In this document: positions 47,198 through 56,228 of the stretch, piece after piece
Layout: each line of letters opens with the position of its first letter
Position numbering within the stretch: position 1 is the first letter of the stretch
Source: Agromyces cerinus subsp. cerinus
GTDB taxonomy: Bacteria > Actinomycetota > Actinomycetes > Actinomycetales > Microbacteriaceae
DNA: 64,000 nt
Assembly (NCBI RefSeq): GCF_900142065.1
Contig: NZ_FSRJ01000004.1
Span: forward strand, 248,001 to 312,000
Direction: 5' to 3'
The notes under the pieces: generated by a model
Seen by the model: only the letters and a program-made list of their open reading frames with translations
The model's database searches: none
Told to the model about the DNA's origin: nothing
Translations under genes and position numbers: made by a program

Positions 47198-48149
47198 CGA
47201 CGTAGTCGTTCATCGACGAGGGGCCGCCGAACATCCAGATGCCGTCGGGCAGACGGTGCACATTGCCGCTCTGCACGAACGGCAGTGACGTCCACACCGC
47301 GTTGCCCGCGAGCTCGTTCTGGTACGCGTCGCTCTCGCCGTTCGCGATGTAGAGGAACTCCACGTCGCCGACGGCCGTGAGGCCCTCGACGTCGGTCGAG
47401 CCGAGGCCGTAGTCGGCGTCGCCCTTGCCCGTCCAGGCGTTCTCGAGGCCGAGCTCCTCGGTCACGGCGGTCAGCAGCGCGCCCTCGGCGAACGGGCGGA
47501 TCGAGACCTGGCCGCCCGTGGCCCAGGAGTCGCTCATCATGAACGGGGCGCCGGCCAGCCCTGCGGCCTCGAGCGCGGCCTTGCCCTCGGCGACCTTCTC
47601 GTCGAAGCCGGCGAGCAGTTCCTCGCCCTCGGCCTCGTGACCGGTCGCGGTCGCGATGCGCTCGAGGTTCGACTCCATCTGGCCGATGGGGTTCGAGGCG
47701 TCGGCGCCGCGCACGACGAGCACGGGGGCGAACTCCTCGATCTGTGCGATGACCGACTCCGAGAGGTCGGTGGTGGTGAGCACGAGGTCGGGCGCGAGGC
47801 CGGCGATGGCGTCGACCGAGGGCTCGCCGCGGCCTCCGACATCCGTGACGCCGTCGTCGAGGGTCTCGGACGTCACCCAGGCGCTGTAGCCCTCCACGTC
47901 GGCGACGCCGACCGGCATGACGCCGAGTGCGACGAGGTTCTCGGCGGTGTTCCACTCGAGGGCGACGATCTTCTCCGCGGGGGCGGCGAGCTCGATCGAC
48001 TCGCCGCGGTCGTCGGTGATGACGATCGCGGCGTCACCGCTGGCCGCACCGGCCTCCTCGGTCGTGCCGCAGCCGGTCAGCAGCAGCACGGATGCCGCGG
48101 CGAGGGCGGTCAGGGCGATGGTCGGCCGGGTGACGGCAGCTCTTCTCAT
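47169..48149 (-). CDS. Siderophore-binding lipoprotein of the ABC transporter
   Basis: The 326-aa protein has a lipoprotein signal (lipidated Cys27 in LLLTGC) and a FecB/TroA-like bilobal domain with IVALEWNTAENLVALGVMPV and IAGLAPDLVLTT. It captures ferric siderophore outside and delivers it to the fused permease. The start at 48149 has AAGGA 5 nt upstream; an upstream ATG at 48176 would spoil the signal peptide. It lies 66 bp after the ATPase gene. Confidence 0.93.
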   Translation of the reverse strand: MRRAAVTRPTIALTALAAASVLLLTGCGTTEEAGAASGDAAIVITDDRGESIELAAPAEKIVALEWNTAENLVALGVMPVGVADVEGYSAWVTSETLDDGVTDVGGRGEPSVDAIAGLAPDLVLTTTDLSESVIAQIEEFAPVLVVRGADASNPIGQMESNLERIATATGHEAEGEELLAGFDEKVAEGKAALEAAGLAGAPFMMSDSWATGGQVSIRPFAEGALLTAVTEELGLENAWTGKGDADYGLGSTDVEGLTAVGDVEFLYIANGESDAYQNELAGNAVWTSLPFVQSGNVHRLPDGIWMFGGPSSMNDYVDAVVASLAG

Positions 48150-48215
48150 GGTGTCCTTCGATCGGTGCGCAGGCATGGGTGTCCCACGCGAGGGGGGTGG
48201 GTTGGTCGCGCCGCG

Positions 48216-49088
48216 CTAGGCGACGACGAGGCGTTCGACGCGTTGCCGCGTGTTGTAGCGGCCGATGGGGCACGTCGTGATGCAGCCGCGGTCGTCGGTG
48301 ACGACGTCGACGCGGATGCCGTAGGCCGAGCTCAGCACGTCCGAGACGAGCACCTCGGTGGGGGTGCCGACGGCGCGGACGCGGCCGGATTCGAGGAGCA
48401 CCACCCGGTCGGCGACGGCGGCGGCCTGGTCGAGGTCGTGCAGCACGACGCCGATGGTGACCCCGTGCTCGTCGGCGAGCTCGCGGATCAGGTCGAGGAG
48501 TTCGACCTGGTAGCGCAGGTCGAGGTAGGTGGTCGGTTCGTCGAGGAGCAGCACGCTCGTGTCCTGCGCGAGGCACGACGCGAGCCACACGCGCTGCAGC
48601 TGGCCGCCCGAGAGCCGGTCGACGGGCTGGTCGGCGAAGTCGGCGACTCCCGTGAGCTCCATGGCGCGCATGACGATCGCGGCGCCGTCGGCGTCGCCGG
48701 CGATCCACCGGCCGCGGTGCGGGTGCCGGCCGAACTCGACGAGCTCGCGCACGGTGATGCCGCCGGGCGTCGGCCGGCTCTGGGCGAGCAGGGTGACGCG
48801 CCGGGCGAACTCGCGGCCGTTCAGCGAGGCGGCGTCGACGCCGTGCTCGAGGAGGTCGGCGGGCTCGGTGCCGTGCGCGCCCTCGCTGATCGTGCGACCC
48901 TCGTCGGCGGCGAGCAGCACGCGACCGGCGTCGGGCCGATGCAGGCGGGCCAGCGAGCGCAGCAGCGTCGACTTGCCGCTGCCGTTGGGGCCGACGAGCG
49001 CGGTGACCTTGCCCGGTTCGAGGTGGATCTCCGCGCCGTGCACCACGGGGGCGCCGTCGTAGGAGAGGGTGAGGTCGAGACCGAGCAT
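48216..49088 (-). CDS. Iron-siderophore ABC transporter ATPase
   Basis: The 290-aa protein has Walker A GPNGSGKST, the FhuC-like LLAQSRPTPGGITVRELVEFG, signature LSGGQLQRVWLAS and Walker B VLLLDEPTTYLDLRYQVELL. A ~30-residue insert (AADEGRTISEGAHGTEPADL and on) sits between Walker A and the Q-loop. It is the first gene of the operon. The ATG lies 7 nt after a TATAGT -10 box, so the mRNA is probably leaderless and iron-controlled. Confidence 0.94.
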   Translation of the reverse strand: MLGLDLTLSYDGAPVVHGAEIHLEPGKVTALVGPNGSGKSTLLRSLARLHRPDAGRVLLAADEGRTISEGAHGTEPADLLEHGVDAASLNGREFARRVTLLAQSRPTPGGITVRELVEFGRHPHRGRWIAGDADGAAIVMRAMELTGVADFADQPVDRLSGGQLQRVWLASCLAQDTSVLLLDEPTTYLDLRYQVELLDLIRELADEHGVTIGVVLHDLDQAAAVADRVVLLESGRVRAVGTPTEVLVSDVLSSAYGIRVDVVTDDRGCITTCPIGRYNTRQRVERLVVA

Positions 49089-49095
49089 GGCTTCA

Positions 49096-49126
49096 ACTAT
49101 AGGTGAGGCTTACCTAACTTCGTCAA
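49096..49126 (-). promoter_or_regulatory. Promoter with IdeR/DtxR-type iron box for the siderophore operon
   Basis: On the minus strand TTGACG (49126-49121) and TATAGT (49101-49096) are 19 bp apart. The 19-bp box TTAGGTAAGCCTCACCTAT (49117-49099) fills the spacer and touches the -10; it matches the DtxR/IdeR consensus TTAGGTTAGGCTAACCTAA at about 16 of 19 positions. Iron-loaded repressor bound here would block RNA polymerase. Confidence 0.85.
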
Positions 49127-49129
49127 GCT

Positions 49130-49160
49130 GGGCGTCGAACCGGGCGTCGAACCGGGCGTC
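49130..49160. repeat. Short 12-bp direct repeats
   Basis: GGGCGTCGAACC occurs at 49130-49141 and 49142-49153, with a partial third copy to 49160. The copies lie between the amidase 3' end and the iron-box promoter. No function is evident. Confidence 0.7.
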
Positions 49161-49205
49161 AGAGATCGCCGCGAAGGCCCGTCAGCCGCCGTCGGCGCGC
49201 CCGGG

Positions 49206-50630
49206 TCACCAGAGTTCCGGATGCAGCCGGCTCCGCCCCACCCGCCGCTCGAGCTGCGCGGCGATGGCGAAGAGCGTCGCCTCGCCGCCCGGTCGCCCGA
49301 TGAGCTGCACGCCCATCGGCACGCCGCCCGCGGTCTCCGACACGGGCACGGTGATCGCCGGCAGCCCCGAGACGTTCACGAACGACGTGAACGGCGTGAA
49401 CTGCACCTGCTGGGCGAAGTTGCGCTCGCCGTCATCGGGGTCGTACCAGCCGACCGGTCGCGGCGTCATGGCCAGCGCCGGCGTCAGCACGGCGTCGTAC
49501 GAGGCGAACCGGCGGATGACGCGCTCCTCGAAGCCGGTGAGCCATGCGAGCGCCTCGGCCAGCTGACGAGCCGGCAGCGCCCTGCCGCGGGCGAGCAGCC
49601 ACCGCGTCAGCGGCTCGAGCAGCGCCTCCGGTTCGCCGTCGACGGGGATCGTCGCGGCGCCCGCCTGCCAGATCGTGCGGAACGCCTCGGAGTAGCCGGG
49701 CTCCGGCGCGGGTGCCATCGCCTCCATGCCGTGGCCGAGGCGCTCGAAGGCTTCGATGGCGACATCGAGCGCCGCGCGAGCCTCGGGTTCGATCACGATG
49801 TCGTAGGCGTCGTCCCACGGCGAATCGGTCATGACCCCGAGCTGGAACCGGCCCTCGCCCCGGATCGCCGCGCCGAGGAACGGCCCGTCGTCGCCGGCCG
49901 CACGCAGCGCGAAGCGATGCGCCGCCGGATACCCCGACGGGGCGATCAACCCGTCGAGGAGCAGCGCGGCGTCGGCGACCGTGCGGGCGAGCGGCCCGGC
50001 GACGCCGAGCCCGGCGAGGCTCGTGAGCCCGGAGCCCGCAGGCACTCGGCCGCGGCTGGGCTTGACGCCCACGAGCCCGCACGAGGCGGCCGGGATGCGG
50101 ACCGACCCGCCGCCGTCGGAGCCCGGCGCGAAGGGCAGCATTCCGGATGCCACGGCCGCCGCCGCTCCCCCGCTGGAACCGCCTGCGCCGAGCGCGAGGT
50201 CCCACGGGTTCCTCGTCGGGATCGTTCCGACGCCCTCGGTGTACGAGGGCAATCCGAACTCGGGCGTCTGCGATTTGCCCAGGCTGATCGCCCCGGCCGT
50301 GTCGACCGCCTGCACGAGCTCGTCGGAGGCATCCGGCACGAAATCGGTGAAGACCCGGGAGCCGAAGCGGGCGGGCACGCCGGCCCGCAGGTGCAGGTCC
50401 TTGTCAGCGAGGGGCAGCCCCCAGAGCGGCGCGGTCTTCGGCACCTCGGCGGTCACGTGACGCGCCCGCTCGAGCGCGGCCTCGGGCGTGACGGTCGCGA
50501 AGGCGCCGACCTCGGGGTTCAGCCGTTCGACGCGGGCGAGGTAGTGCTCCGTCAGTTCGACCGGCGAGACGTCGCCCCGCTGCAGCATCTGGTGGAGTTC
50601 GAGGGCGGTGTGATCGTGCAGGGACGTCAT
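49206..50630 (-). CDS. Amidase signature family hydrolase
   Basis: The 474-aa enzyme has the Ser-cisSer-Lys triad region: K77 in LPLADKDLHL, the GGSSGGAAAA segment (about 150-158) and the nucleophile Ser176 in GSDGGGSVRIPAA, followed by GLVGVKPSRGRVP. It hydrolyses an amide bond, with substrate unknown. It is not part of GatCAB, since no gatC or gatB is near. TAGGCT (50642-50637) lies 6 nt before the ATG, indicating leaderless transcription. Confidence 0.9.
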   Translation of the reverse strand: MTSLHDHTALELHQMLQRGDVSPVELTEHYLARVERLNPEVGAFATVTPEAALERARHVTAEVPKTAPLWGLPLADKDLHLRAGVPARFGSRVFTDFVPDASDELVQAVDTAGAISLGKSQTPEFGLPSYTEGVGTIPTRNPWDLALGAGGSSGGAAAAVASGMLPFAPGSDGGGSVRIPAASCGLVGVKPSRGRVPAGSGLTSLAGLGVAGPLARTVADAALLLDGLIAPSGYPAAHRFALRAAGDDGPFLGAAIRGEGRFQLGVMTDSPWDDAYDIVIEPEARAALDVAIEAFERLGHGMEAMAPAPEPGYSEAFRTIWQAGAATIPVDGEPEALLEPLTRWLLARGRALPARQLAEALAWLTGFEERVIRRFASYDAVLTPALAMTPRPVGWYDPDDGERNFAQQVQFTPFTSFVNVSGLPAITVPVSETAGGVPMGVQLIGRPGGEATLFAIAAQLERRVGRSRLHPELW

Positions 50631-50748
50631 GCTCCGAGCCTACGGCCGAGTGCGGTGCCTGCAGCGGATCGAGATCGACCTCGTCCGCCCCGGTCTCCCG
50701 CCGGCGGCCCGGACTCGTGCCACGACGCGCGCCGCGGCATCCGCTCGA

Positions 50749-51327
50749 CTACTTCAGCGACCGCTGCAGCAGCACCGTGCCGAGCCATCGGTCGAACTTG
50801 AATCCCACGCGGCCCATGCGGCCGATCTCCTCGAATCCGAACTTCTCGTGCAAAGCGATCGAGGCCTCGGCGCCCTGGTCGGCGATGACGGCGATCATCT
50901 CCTTGAGGCCCGCCGCCTTCGAGCGTTCGATGAGTTCGGCGAGCATCACGCGACCGAGTCCCTTGCCGGATGCCGCGGGGCCGAGGTAGATCGAGTTCTC
51001 GACCGTGAACCGGTAGGCGCGCTTCGGCTTCCACGGAGCCACGAGGGCGTAGCCGAGCAGCTGACCACTCGGCGACTCGGCCACGATGAAGGGCATGCCG
51101 AGCTTCTCGAGGGAGGCGAACTTCGCCTTCCACTCCTGCAGGGTCATCGCGTCCTCGTCGAAGGTGACCGTGGAGTTGGCGACGTAGTAGTTGTAGATCT
51201 CGCGCACCGCGGGCAGGTCGGCGGCACGGGCGTCGCGGAGCGTGTATTCGAACGGCGCCTCGACGGGCGCGGGCTTGCGAAGGTGGGGCGGCAGCACGCG
51301 GCGCTCCTGGTATTCCTCTTCGAGCAT
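50749..51327 (-). CDS. GNAT N-acetyltransferase (phosphinothricin acetyltransferase-like)
   Basis: The 192-aa protein has TLRDARAADLPAVREIYNYYV and the acetyl-CoA loop SGKGLGRVMLAELIERS, then IALHEKFGFEEIGRMGRVGFK and a conserved ending FDRWLGTVLLQRSLK, the pattern of PAT/MnaT-type enzymes acting on small amino compounds. The start at 51327 fits because TATTCT lies 6 nt upstream (leaderless); a start 60 nt further upstream would include this promoter. Convergence of ends leaves 34 bp after ung. Confidence 0.85.
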   Translation of the reverse strand: MLEEEYQERRVLPPHLRKPAPVEAPFEYTLRDARAADLPAVREIYNYYVANSTVTFDEDAMTLQEWKAKFASLEKLGMPFIVAESPSGQLLGYALVAPWKPKRAYRFTVENSIYLGPAASGKGLGRVMLAELIERSKAAGLKEMIAVIADQGAEASIALHEKFGFEEIGRMGRVGFKFDRWLGTVLLQRSLK

Positions 51328-51361
51328 GCGGTCAGAATACCGGCGGCGTGTTGCGGCCGGG

Positions 51362-52078
51362 TTACGAGGCGGCCGGATGGCCGGCACCCGGCAGGCGCCA
51401 GTCGATGGGGTCGGCCCCCTGCGCCGCCAGCAGCGCGTTCGCCCGACTGAAGGGCTTCGAGCCGAAGAAGCCGCGCGATGCCGAGAGCGGACTCGGATGC
51501 GCGGACTCGATCAGCGGCGTCGACCCGAGCAATGGCGCGAGACGCTGCGCGTCGCGTCCCCAGAGGATGGCGACGAGCGGGCGATCGCGCGCGACGAGCG
51601 AGCGGATCGCATGGTCGGTGACCCGCTCCCAGCCCTTGCTGCGGTGCGAGCCGGGCGCTCCCGGCTCGACCGTCAGCACACGGTTCAGCAGCATGACCCC
51701 GTTCGCGCTCCAGTGCGTGAGGTCGCCGTGCACGAGCGGCGCGACGCCGAGGTCGTCGACGAGTTCGCGCGAGATGTTCGCGAGGCTCCGCGGCAGCGGG
51801 CGCACCTGCGCGTCGACCGCGAACGAGAGGCCGATCGGATGCCCCGGCGTGGGGTACGGGTCCTGACCGACGATCAGCACCCGCACGTCGGCGAGCGGGG
51901 CACGGAAGGCGCGCAGCACGTGCTCGCCCGCCGGGAGGTACCCGCGCCCCGCCGCGGTCTCGGCTCGGAGGAACCCGCCGAGCTCGGCGATCGTCGGTGC
52001 GACCGGGGCGAGCGCCTCGGCCCAGCCGGGGTCGAGGAGCCCGGGCGCGAACTCCTCGGGCAACCGCCCCGAGGCCAC
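51362..52078 (-). CDS. ung: Uracil-DNA glycosylase, family 1
   Basis: The 238-aa enzyme removes uracil from DNA. Motifs are GQDPYP (71-76, catalytic Asp73), [14 protein letters not shown] and [19 protein letters not shown] with the uracil-binding His. The GTG start directly follows the stop of the upstream peptidase gene (TGA then GTG), so translation is probably coupled. Confidence 0.96.
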   Translation of the reverse strand: MASGRLPEEFAPGLLDPGWAEALAPVAPTIAELGGFLRAETAAGRGYLPAGEHVLRAFRAPLADVRVLIVGQDPYPTPGHPIGLSFAVDAQVRPLPRSLANISRELVDDLGVAPLVHGDLTHWSANGVMLLNRVLTVEPGAPGSHRSKGWERVTDHAIRSLVARDRPLVAILWGRDAQRLAPLLGSTPLIESAHPSPLSASRGFFGSKPFSRANALLAAQGADPIDWRLPGAGHPAAS

Positions 52079-52798
52079 TCAGATGCCGATCGTGGAGACC
52101 AGCACGCCGCCCTCGGTCGGCAGTACCCGCCAGACACTGCCTTCGCCCTCTGAGCCGAGGCGGCCGTCGCCCACGATCAGCGCCGTGCGCTCGTCGATGC
52201 CGAGCCCGCCCGCGATGAGCCCGGACTCGACGGCGGCGACCAGCCGGGAGAGCATGCCGCGCTGGGCGACGTGCACCTCGATGGCGACGTCGACGAGGCC
52301 GATCCCGGACTCGATCTCGAGTTCGAGCCACGGCTCATCCGGATCCTCCGGCGCGACGGGCACGCCGCCGATGCGCGTGCCGCCGCCGAGCGAGCCCTCC
52401 GCCGCGACCATCGCTCCGGCCGAGACGCCGAGGTAGGGCACGCCGACGGCGACCTGCCGACGCAGTTCGCCGAACAGCGGTTCGAGTCCGGCGCGCACCT
52501 CTTCGACGACGCCGCCGCCCACGGCGATGCCGTCGACGTCGGCGATCGCGCTGAGCGCGACCGGCTCGCCGGACCGACCCGCGGTCGCGTGCGCCTCGAT
52601 GCCCTCGCCGGCCGCGGCCAGCAGTTCGGCGAGCGCCGCCGCCTTCTCCTGCGCCTCGGGGTGCAGTGAGATCACGGCGATGCGCGGCCGGGTGCGGCCT
52701 GCCGCGCTCGCCCGTGCGGCCGCCTCGGCGACGAACGGCGCGTACAGCGCGGCATCCGCAGTGGTGGTCGCCCCGCCGCCGATGAGGTGGATGCTCAC
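52079..52798 (-). CDS. Peptidase S51 family (dipeptidase E/cyanophycinase-like)
   Basis: The 239-aa protein begins VSIHLIGGGATTT and has the S51 nucleophile elbow GVSAGAMVAAEGSL (Ser126) and EVHVAQRGMLSRLV with the catalytic His. The family includes alpha-aspartyl dipeptidase and cyanophycinase; no cyanophycin synthetase is seen, so a peptidase role is more likely. The GTG start overlaps the phosphoribosyltransferase stop by 4 nt (GTGA). Confidence 0.85.
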   Translation of the reverse strand: MSIHLIGGGATTTADAALYAPFVAEAAARASAAGRTRPRIAVISLHPEAQEKAAALAELLAAAGEGIEAHATAGRSGEPVALSAIADVDGIAVGGGVVEEVRAGLEPLFGELRRQVAVGVPYLGVSAGAMVAAEGSLGGGTRIGGVPVAPEDPDEPWLELEIESGIGLVDVAIEVHVAQRGMLSRLVAAVESGLIAGGLGIDERTALIVGDGRLGSEGEGSVWRVLPTEGGVLVSTIGI

Positions 52799-53319
52799 GC
52801 GGCGCCCTCCACGACCTCGACGGGCGGCAGCGCCGACCACGGGAAGATGATCCAGTCGTCGGTGCGGCGGTAGTCGAAGTCGGGCGCGAGCACCGTGTGG
52901 GACTTCGTGTACAGCGTCGCGGTGCGCACCTCGGCGCCCTCGTCGGTGAGCAGTGCGAGCACCTTGGCGAGCGTGCGGCCTGAGTCGGAGACGTCGTCGA
53001 CGAGCAGCACGCGCTTGCCGCCGAGCGCCGGCGCGTCGAGCATCGGCGGGTGCAGCACGGGCTCGGGCAGGCGCTCGTCGATGCCCGAGTAGAACTCGAC
53101 GTTGATCGAGCCGCAGGCCTTGGTGCCGAGGGCGTAGGAGATCGCGCCGGCCAGCAGCAGTCCGCCGCGGGCGATCGCGATCACGACGTCGGGCCGGAAG
53201 CCCGAGCGGAGCACGTCGCCCGCGAGGGTGCGCGCCGCCTCGCCGAACTCGTCCCAGGTGAGGATCTCGCGCTGTATGCCGTCGGATCCGAGGGCTGCGT
53301 CGTTGGCGTCGAAAGTCAT
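52795..53319 (-). CDS. Phosphoribosyltransferase (xanthine/hypoxanthine-type)
   Basis: The 174-aa protein has the PRPP-binding motif VLLVDDVSDSGRTLAKVL (about 103-120) and VIAIARGGLLLAGAISYALG, as in Gpt-like purine salvage enzymes. The C-terminal DDWIIFPWSALPP is typical of Gpt-like proteins. TAGCCT lies 6 nt before the ATG, inside the 3' end region of the K+ channel gene, so it can be transcribed separately. Confidence 0.85.
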   Translation of the reverse strand: MTFDANDAALGSDGIQREILTWDEFGEAARTLAGDVLRSGFRPDVVIAIARGGLLLAGAISYALGTKACGSINVEFYSGIDERLPEPVLHPPMLDAPALGGKRVLLVDDVSDSGRTLAKVLALLTDEGAEVRTATLYTKSHTVLAPDFDYRRTDDWIIFPWSALPPVEVVEGAA

Positions 53320-53328
53320 CCCTACAGG

Positions 53329-54126
53329 CTACCCGCCGGTCCCGGCAGGGCGCTCGACGTCGGGGCTCTCCGCCGACTCGGGCGGCAGGGCGTGCGTCTC
53401 GGTCGGATCGGGCTCTTCGCCGGTGCCGAGCGTGGGCGCCGCGAGCCCGTGCCCGTCGTGCCTGAGTCCGGCGACCCGCTCGTTCAGGACCGAGATGATC
53501 GTGGCCGAGGCCGTTCCCACGATCGCGATGCCGCCCGCCATGAGCAGCACCGCGTAGAAGCGGCCGATCGGCGTGACCGGGTACTGGTCGCCGTACCCCA
53601 CGGTGGTGATCGTGACGATCGCCCACCAGATGGCGTCGCCGAAGGTCGTGATGTTCGCGCCCTCGGCGTGGCGTTCCGCGTCGAGCGTGGCGAGCGCGAG
53701 GAAGAACACCCATGCGCAGGCGTACGCGAGGGCGAGGATGATGAACTGCGCCCGCACCGCGCTCGGCGTGTGGCGCTTCAGGACCGGCAGGTCCTGCAGG
53801 AGGCCGACGACGCGCAGCGCGCGGAACACCGGCAGGATGGCCGACAGCACCTCGAGCGGATGATGCCAGGCGTAGTGCCAGCGCCGGCCGTGCGGCGTGA
53901 GCGCGATTCGGATGACGACGTCGATGACGAAGATCACCCAGGTGAGGAGGAGGATGGTGAAGATGGTCGTCGTCACCCAGTCCGGTCGCGCCTGCCAGAG
54001 CACGTACACCGTGTAGGCCGTCACGAACGCCACGCCGAGCAGTGCGAGGGTGCGCGCGGTCACGTCGACATAGCGGGTGCGGCGCGCTGTGGCCGCGTCG
54101 CCCTCCGATGCGCCTCGGAGGGTCAC
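53329..54126 (-). CDS. Potassium channel with voltage-sensor-like domain
   Basis: The 265-aa protein has about six membrane segments: a four-helix N-terminal part with an Arg-rich fourth helix (ILPVFRALRVVGLL, then LKR) and a pore loop with the filter TVGYGD (175-180). This is the 6-TM Kv-like layout. A ~50-residue acidic C-terminus follows. The GTG start overlaps the SDR stop by 4 nt. No RCK domain is visible. Confidence 0.9.
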   Translation of the reverse strand: MTLRGASEGDAATARRTRYVDVTARTLALLGVAFVTAYTVYVLWQARPDWVTTTIFTILLLTWVIFVIDVVIRIALTPHGRRWHYAWHHPLEVLSAILPVFRALRVVGLLQDLPVLKRHTPSAVRAQFIILALAYACAWVFFLALATLDAERHAEGANITTFGDAIWWAIVTITTVGYGDQYPVTPIGRFYAVLLMAGGIAIVGTASATIISVLNERVAGLRHDGHGLAAPTLGTGEEPDPTETHALPPESAESPDVERPAGTGG

Positions 54127-54911
54127 CGGACGACCTCGGGCCGAACCGCGAGCTCGCCCTTCGTGAACCGGTACGGCGCGGCCTGCGCGACGGGCTTGAC
54201 GACGATGAGGTCGAGGTCGACGTGCCTGGGCTTCAGCACCGCGTCGGTGATCACCGATGCGATGTCCTCGGCCAGGAGCGGTTCGGGCACGTCGTCGTAG
54301 ACGGCCTCGGCCCTGGCGCGGTCGCCGCCGAAGCGCACGAGCGCGAACTCGTCGGTCTTCACCATGCCGGGAGCCACTTCGATGACCCGCAACGGTTCGC
54401 CGTTGAGCTCGAGGCGAAGCACCTCGGTCAGCGCGTGCGCGGCGAACTTCGCGGCGTTGTAGCCTCCCCCGCCGACGTAGGCCGTGTGCCCGGCGATCGA
54501 GGTGACGTTCACGATGTCGGCGACGCCGCGCTCGACGGCGCCGCGGCGCAGCAGCGGCAGCAGGGCGCTCGTGACGCGCTTCAGCGCGAGCACGTTCACC
54601 TCGAACATCCACGCCCAGTCGTCGACGTCGGAGTCCTCGACCGAGTCGAGCCCCTTCGCCCCGCCGGCGTTGTTGACGAGCGCGTGCACCGGTCCGGTCT
54701 CGGCGAGGTGGTCGCGCAGCCGGTCGACGTCGGCCTGCTTCGTCAGGTCGGCGACGACGACGGATGCCCCGGTCTCCGCGGCGAGCGCCCGCAGGCGCTC
54801 CTCTCGGCGCGCGACCCCGACGACGTCCCAACCGGCCGCGCGGAACGCACGCACGGTCGCCTCGCCGATGCCGGAACTCGCACCGGTCACGACCACTCGC
54901 AGCTCGCTCAT
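54123..54911 (-). CDS. Short-chain dehydrogenase/reductase
   Basis: The 262-aa enzyme has the classical SDR cofactor motif TGASSGIG (9-16), NNAGGAKGL, the catalytic Ser in NVTSIAGH and YNAAK (Tyr-x3-Lys), then EVAPGMVKTDEF. It resembles YdfG-type NADP enzymes acting on hydroxy acids or sugars. The frame stays open for over 5 kb upstream, but that part is antisense to metX and metY; the start at 54911 is fixed by the Rossmann fold and a CAGAAT box 6 nt upstream. Confidence 0.92.
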   Translation of the reverse strand: MSELRVVVTGASSGIGEATVRAFRAAGWDVVGVARREERLRALAAETGASVVVADLTKQADVDRLRDHLAETGPVHALVNNAGGAKGLDSVEDSDVDDWAWMFEVNVLALKRVTSALLPLLRRGAVERGVADIVNVTSIAGHTAYVGGGGYNAAKFAAHALTEVLRLELNGEPLRVIEVAPGMVKTDEFALVRFGGDRARAEAVYDDVPEPLLAEDIASVITDAVLKPRHVDLDLIVVKPVAQAAPYRFTKGELAVRPEVVR

Positions 54912-54959
54912 GCGCCCATTCTGCCCTGCCGGGCGCCGCTCGTGCGGTTGAATGGACTG

Positions 54960-56060
54960 ATGCATTCGCGACAGCCGGCACCCCCGACCAAGCGCAGACG
55001 TGTCCCCATGTGGGACAACGCCCGGTGGATCGCGATCACGCTCGTGGTCATCGGCCACGGCATCCTGCCGCTGATCGGCGAGTCGAACTCGGCCTACAGC
55101 GTCTACCTGTTCATCTACTCGTTCCACGTGGCGGTCTTCGTCACGGTCAGCGGGTACTTCGCGAAGTCCGGCCCGCCGAACGCGAGGGCGCTCCGTCAGG
55201 TGCTCACCGACATCGTCTTCCCCTTCCTCATCTTCGAGACGATCTGGACGATCATCAAGTGGCTGCTCGGGGGCGAGTTCGCACTCGACTTCGCCACGGC
55301 GTCGTGGACCCTCTGGTTCCTCATCGCCCTCGCGGTGTGGCGCATCGTGCTGCCGTACCTCGTGCTGCTGCGCTACCCGCTGCTCATCGCGATCGCGATC
55401 TCGATCGGCGCCGGGTACACCGAGTCGATCGACTCGACCTTCGCCCTCTCCCGCACGTTCGGCATGCTCCCGTTCTTCGTGTTCGGCTGGAAGCTGCGCC
55501 AGTGGCAGCTGACGGGCCGCTGGCTCGAGCTCCGCTCGGCGGTGGCCTGGCGCTGGCGGGCCGGCGCGATCGCGCTGTTCGGCGCGACGCTCGTGCTCAT
55601 GCCGCTCGCGATCGAGACGTGGCGCGACCTGAAGCTGCGCCGGTTCATGCTCTACGACGAGTCGTACCAGGCCATCGGCTACGACGAGCCGTGGTCCGGC
55701 GCCATCCGGCTGGGGCTGCTGCTGTTCGCGATGCTCCTCTCGGTCGCGTTCCTCGTACTGATGCCGCGCGGTGCGACCTGGTTCACCCCGTTCGGCACCG
55801 CGACGATGTACATCTACCTGCTGCACACCTTCGTGCTCTTCCCGTTCCGCGAGACGGAGGTGCTCGCCGGAGACCAGCCGTTCTGGGTGCTGCCCTCGAT
55901 GATGCTCTTCTGCATCGCGATCTCGATCGTGCTCTCGCTGAAACCCGTGCGCCGGGTGTTCCGGCCGCTCGTCGAGCCCAGGGCCCGGTGGATGTTCCGC
56001 CCCGAGCCGTCGACGGCGACCGGCACGATCGTGCTGCCGCCCGACGGCGAGCTGCGCTGA
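54960..56060 (+). CDS. Membrane acyltransferase 3 family protein
   Basis: The 366-aa protein has about ten membrane helices and the family N-terminal catalytic region WDNARWIAITLVVIGHGILP with the conserved His, then SYSFHVAVFVTVSGYF-like sequence. Such enzymes O-acetylate surface sugars or lipids. There is no ribosome site before the ATG; TTGAAT ends 6 nt upstream. The cytosolic tail is Pro/Arg-rich. It is divergent from the SDR gene by 48 bp. Confidence 0.88.
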   Translation: MHSRQPAPPTKRRRVPMWDNARWIAITLVVIGHGILPLIGESNSAYSVYLFIYSFHVAVFVTVSGYFAKSGPPNARALRQVLTDIVFPFLIFETIWTIIKWLLGGEFALDFATASWTLWFLIALAVWRIVLPYLVLLRYPLLIAIAISIGAGYTESIDSTFALSRTFGMLPFFVFGWKLRQWQLTGRWLELRSAVAWRWRAGAIALFGATLVLMPLAIETWRDLKLRRFMLYDESYQAIGYDEPWSGAIRLGLLLFAMLLSVAFLVLMPRGATWFTPFGTATMYIYLLHTFVLFPFRETEVLAGDQPFWVLPSMMLFCIAISIVLSLKPVRRVFRPLVEPRARWMFRPEPSTATGTIVLPPDGELR

Positions 56061-56111
56061 CCGCAGCGGCCGCGTCGCCGCCGAACCGGCGCCGTCGTGC
56101 CCCGCACCGAG

Positions 56112-56148
56112 CGGATGCCTCGAGCGTGACGCCGTGTTGCGGCATCCG
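56112..56148 (+). terminator. Hairpin after the acyltransferase gene
   Basis: CGGATGCC pairs with GGCATCCG (56112-56119 with 56141-56148) around a 21-nt loop, in the 168-bp gap before metY. The long loop and lack of T tract make its strength doubtful. Confidence 0.4.
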
Positions 56149-56177
56149 TTGCCCGTCGTTGCCGACGCGCCTAACGT
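56149..56177 (+). promoter_or_regulatory. Predicted metY promoter
   Basis: TTGCCC (56149-56154) and TAACGT (56172-56177) are exactly 17 bp apart. The leader to the ATG is about 45 nt, too short for a SAM riboswitch. GAGGAG lies 7 nt before the start codon. Confidence 0.5.
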
Positions 56178-56228
56178 GGCTCGAAAGCCGCGGCGGACCC
56201 GCCCGAGCCGTTCCCTGAGGAGACGTCC

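Noticed and set aside
56178..56228. A SAM riboswitch before metY
   Set aside because: The leader from the predicted start site is only about 45 nt, too short for SAM-I, SAM-II or SAM-IV, and no pseudoknot pattern was seen.
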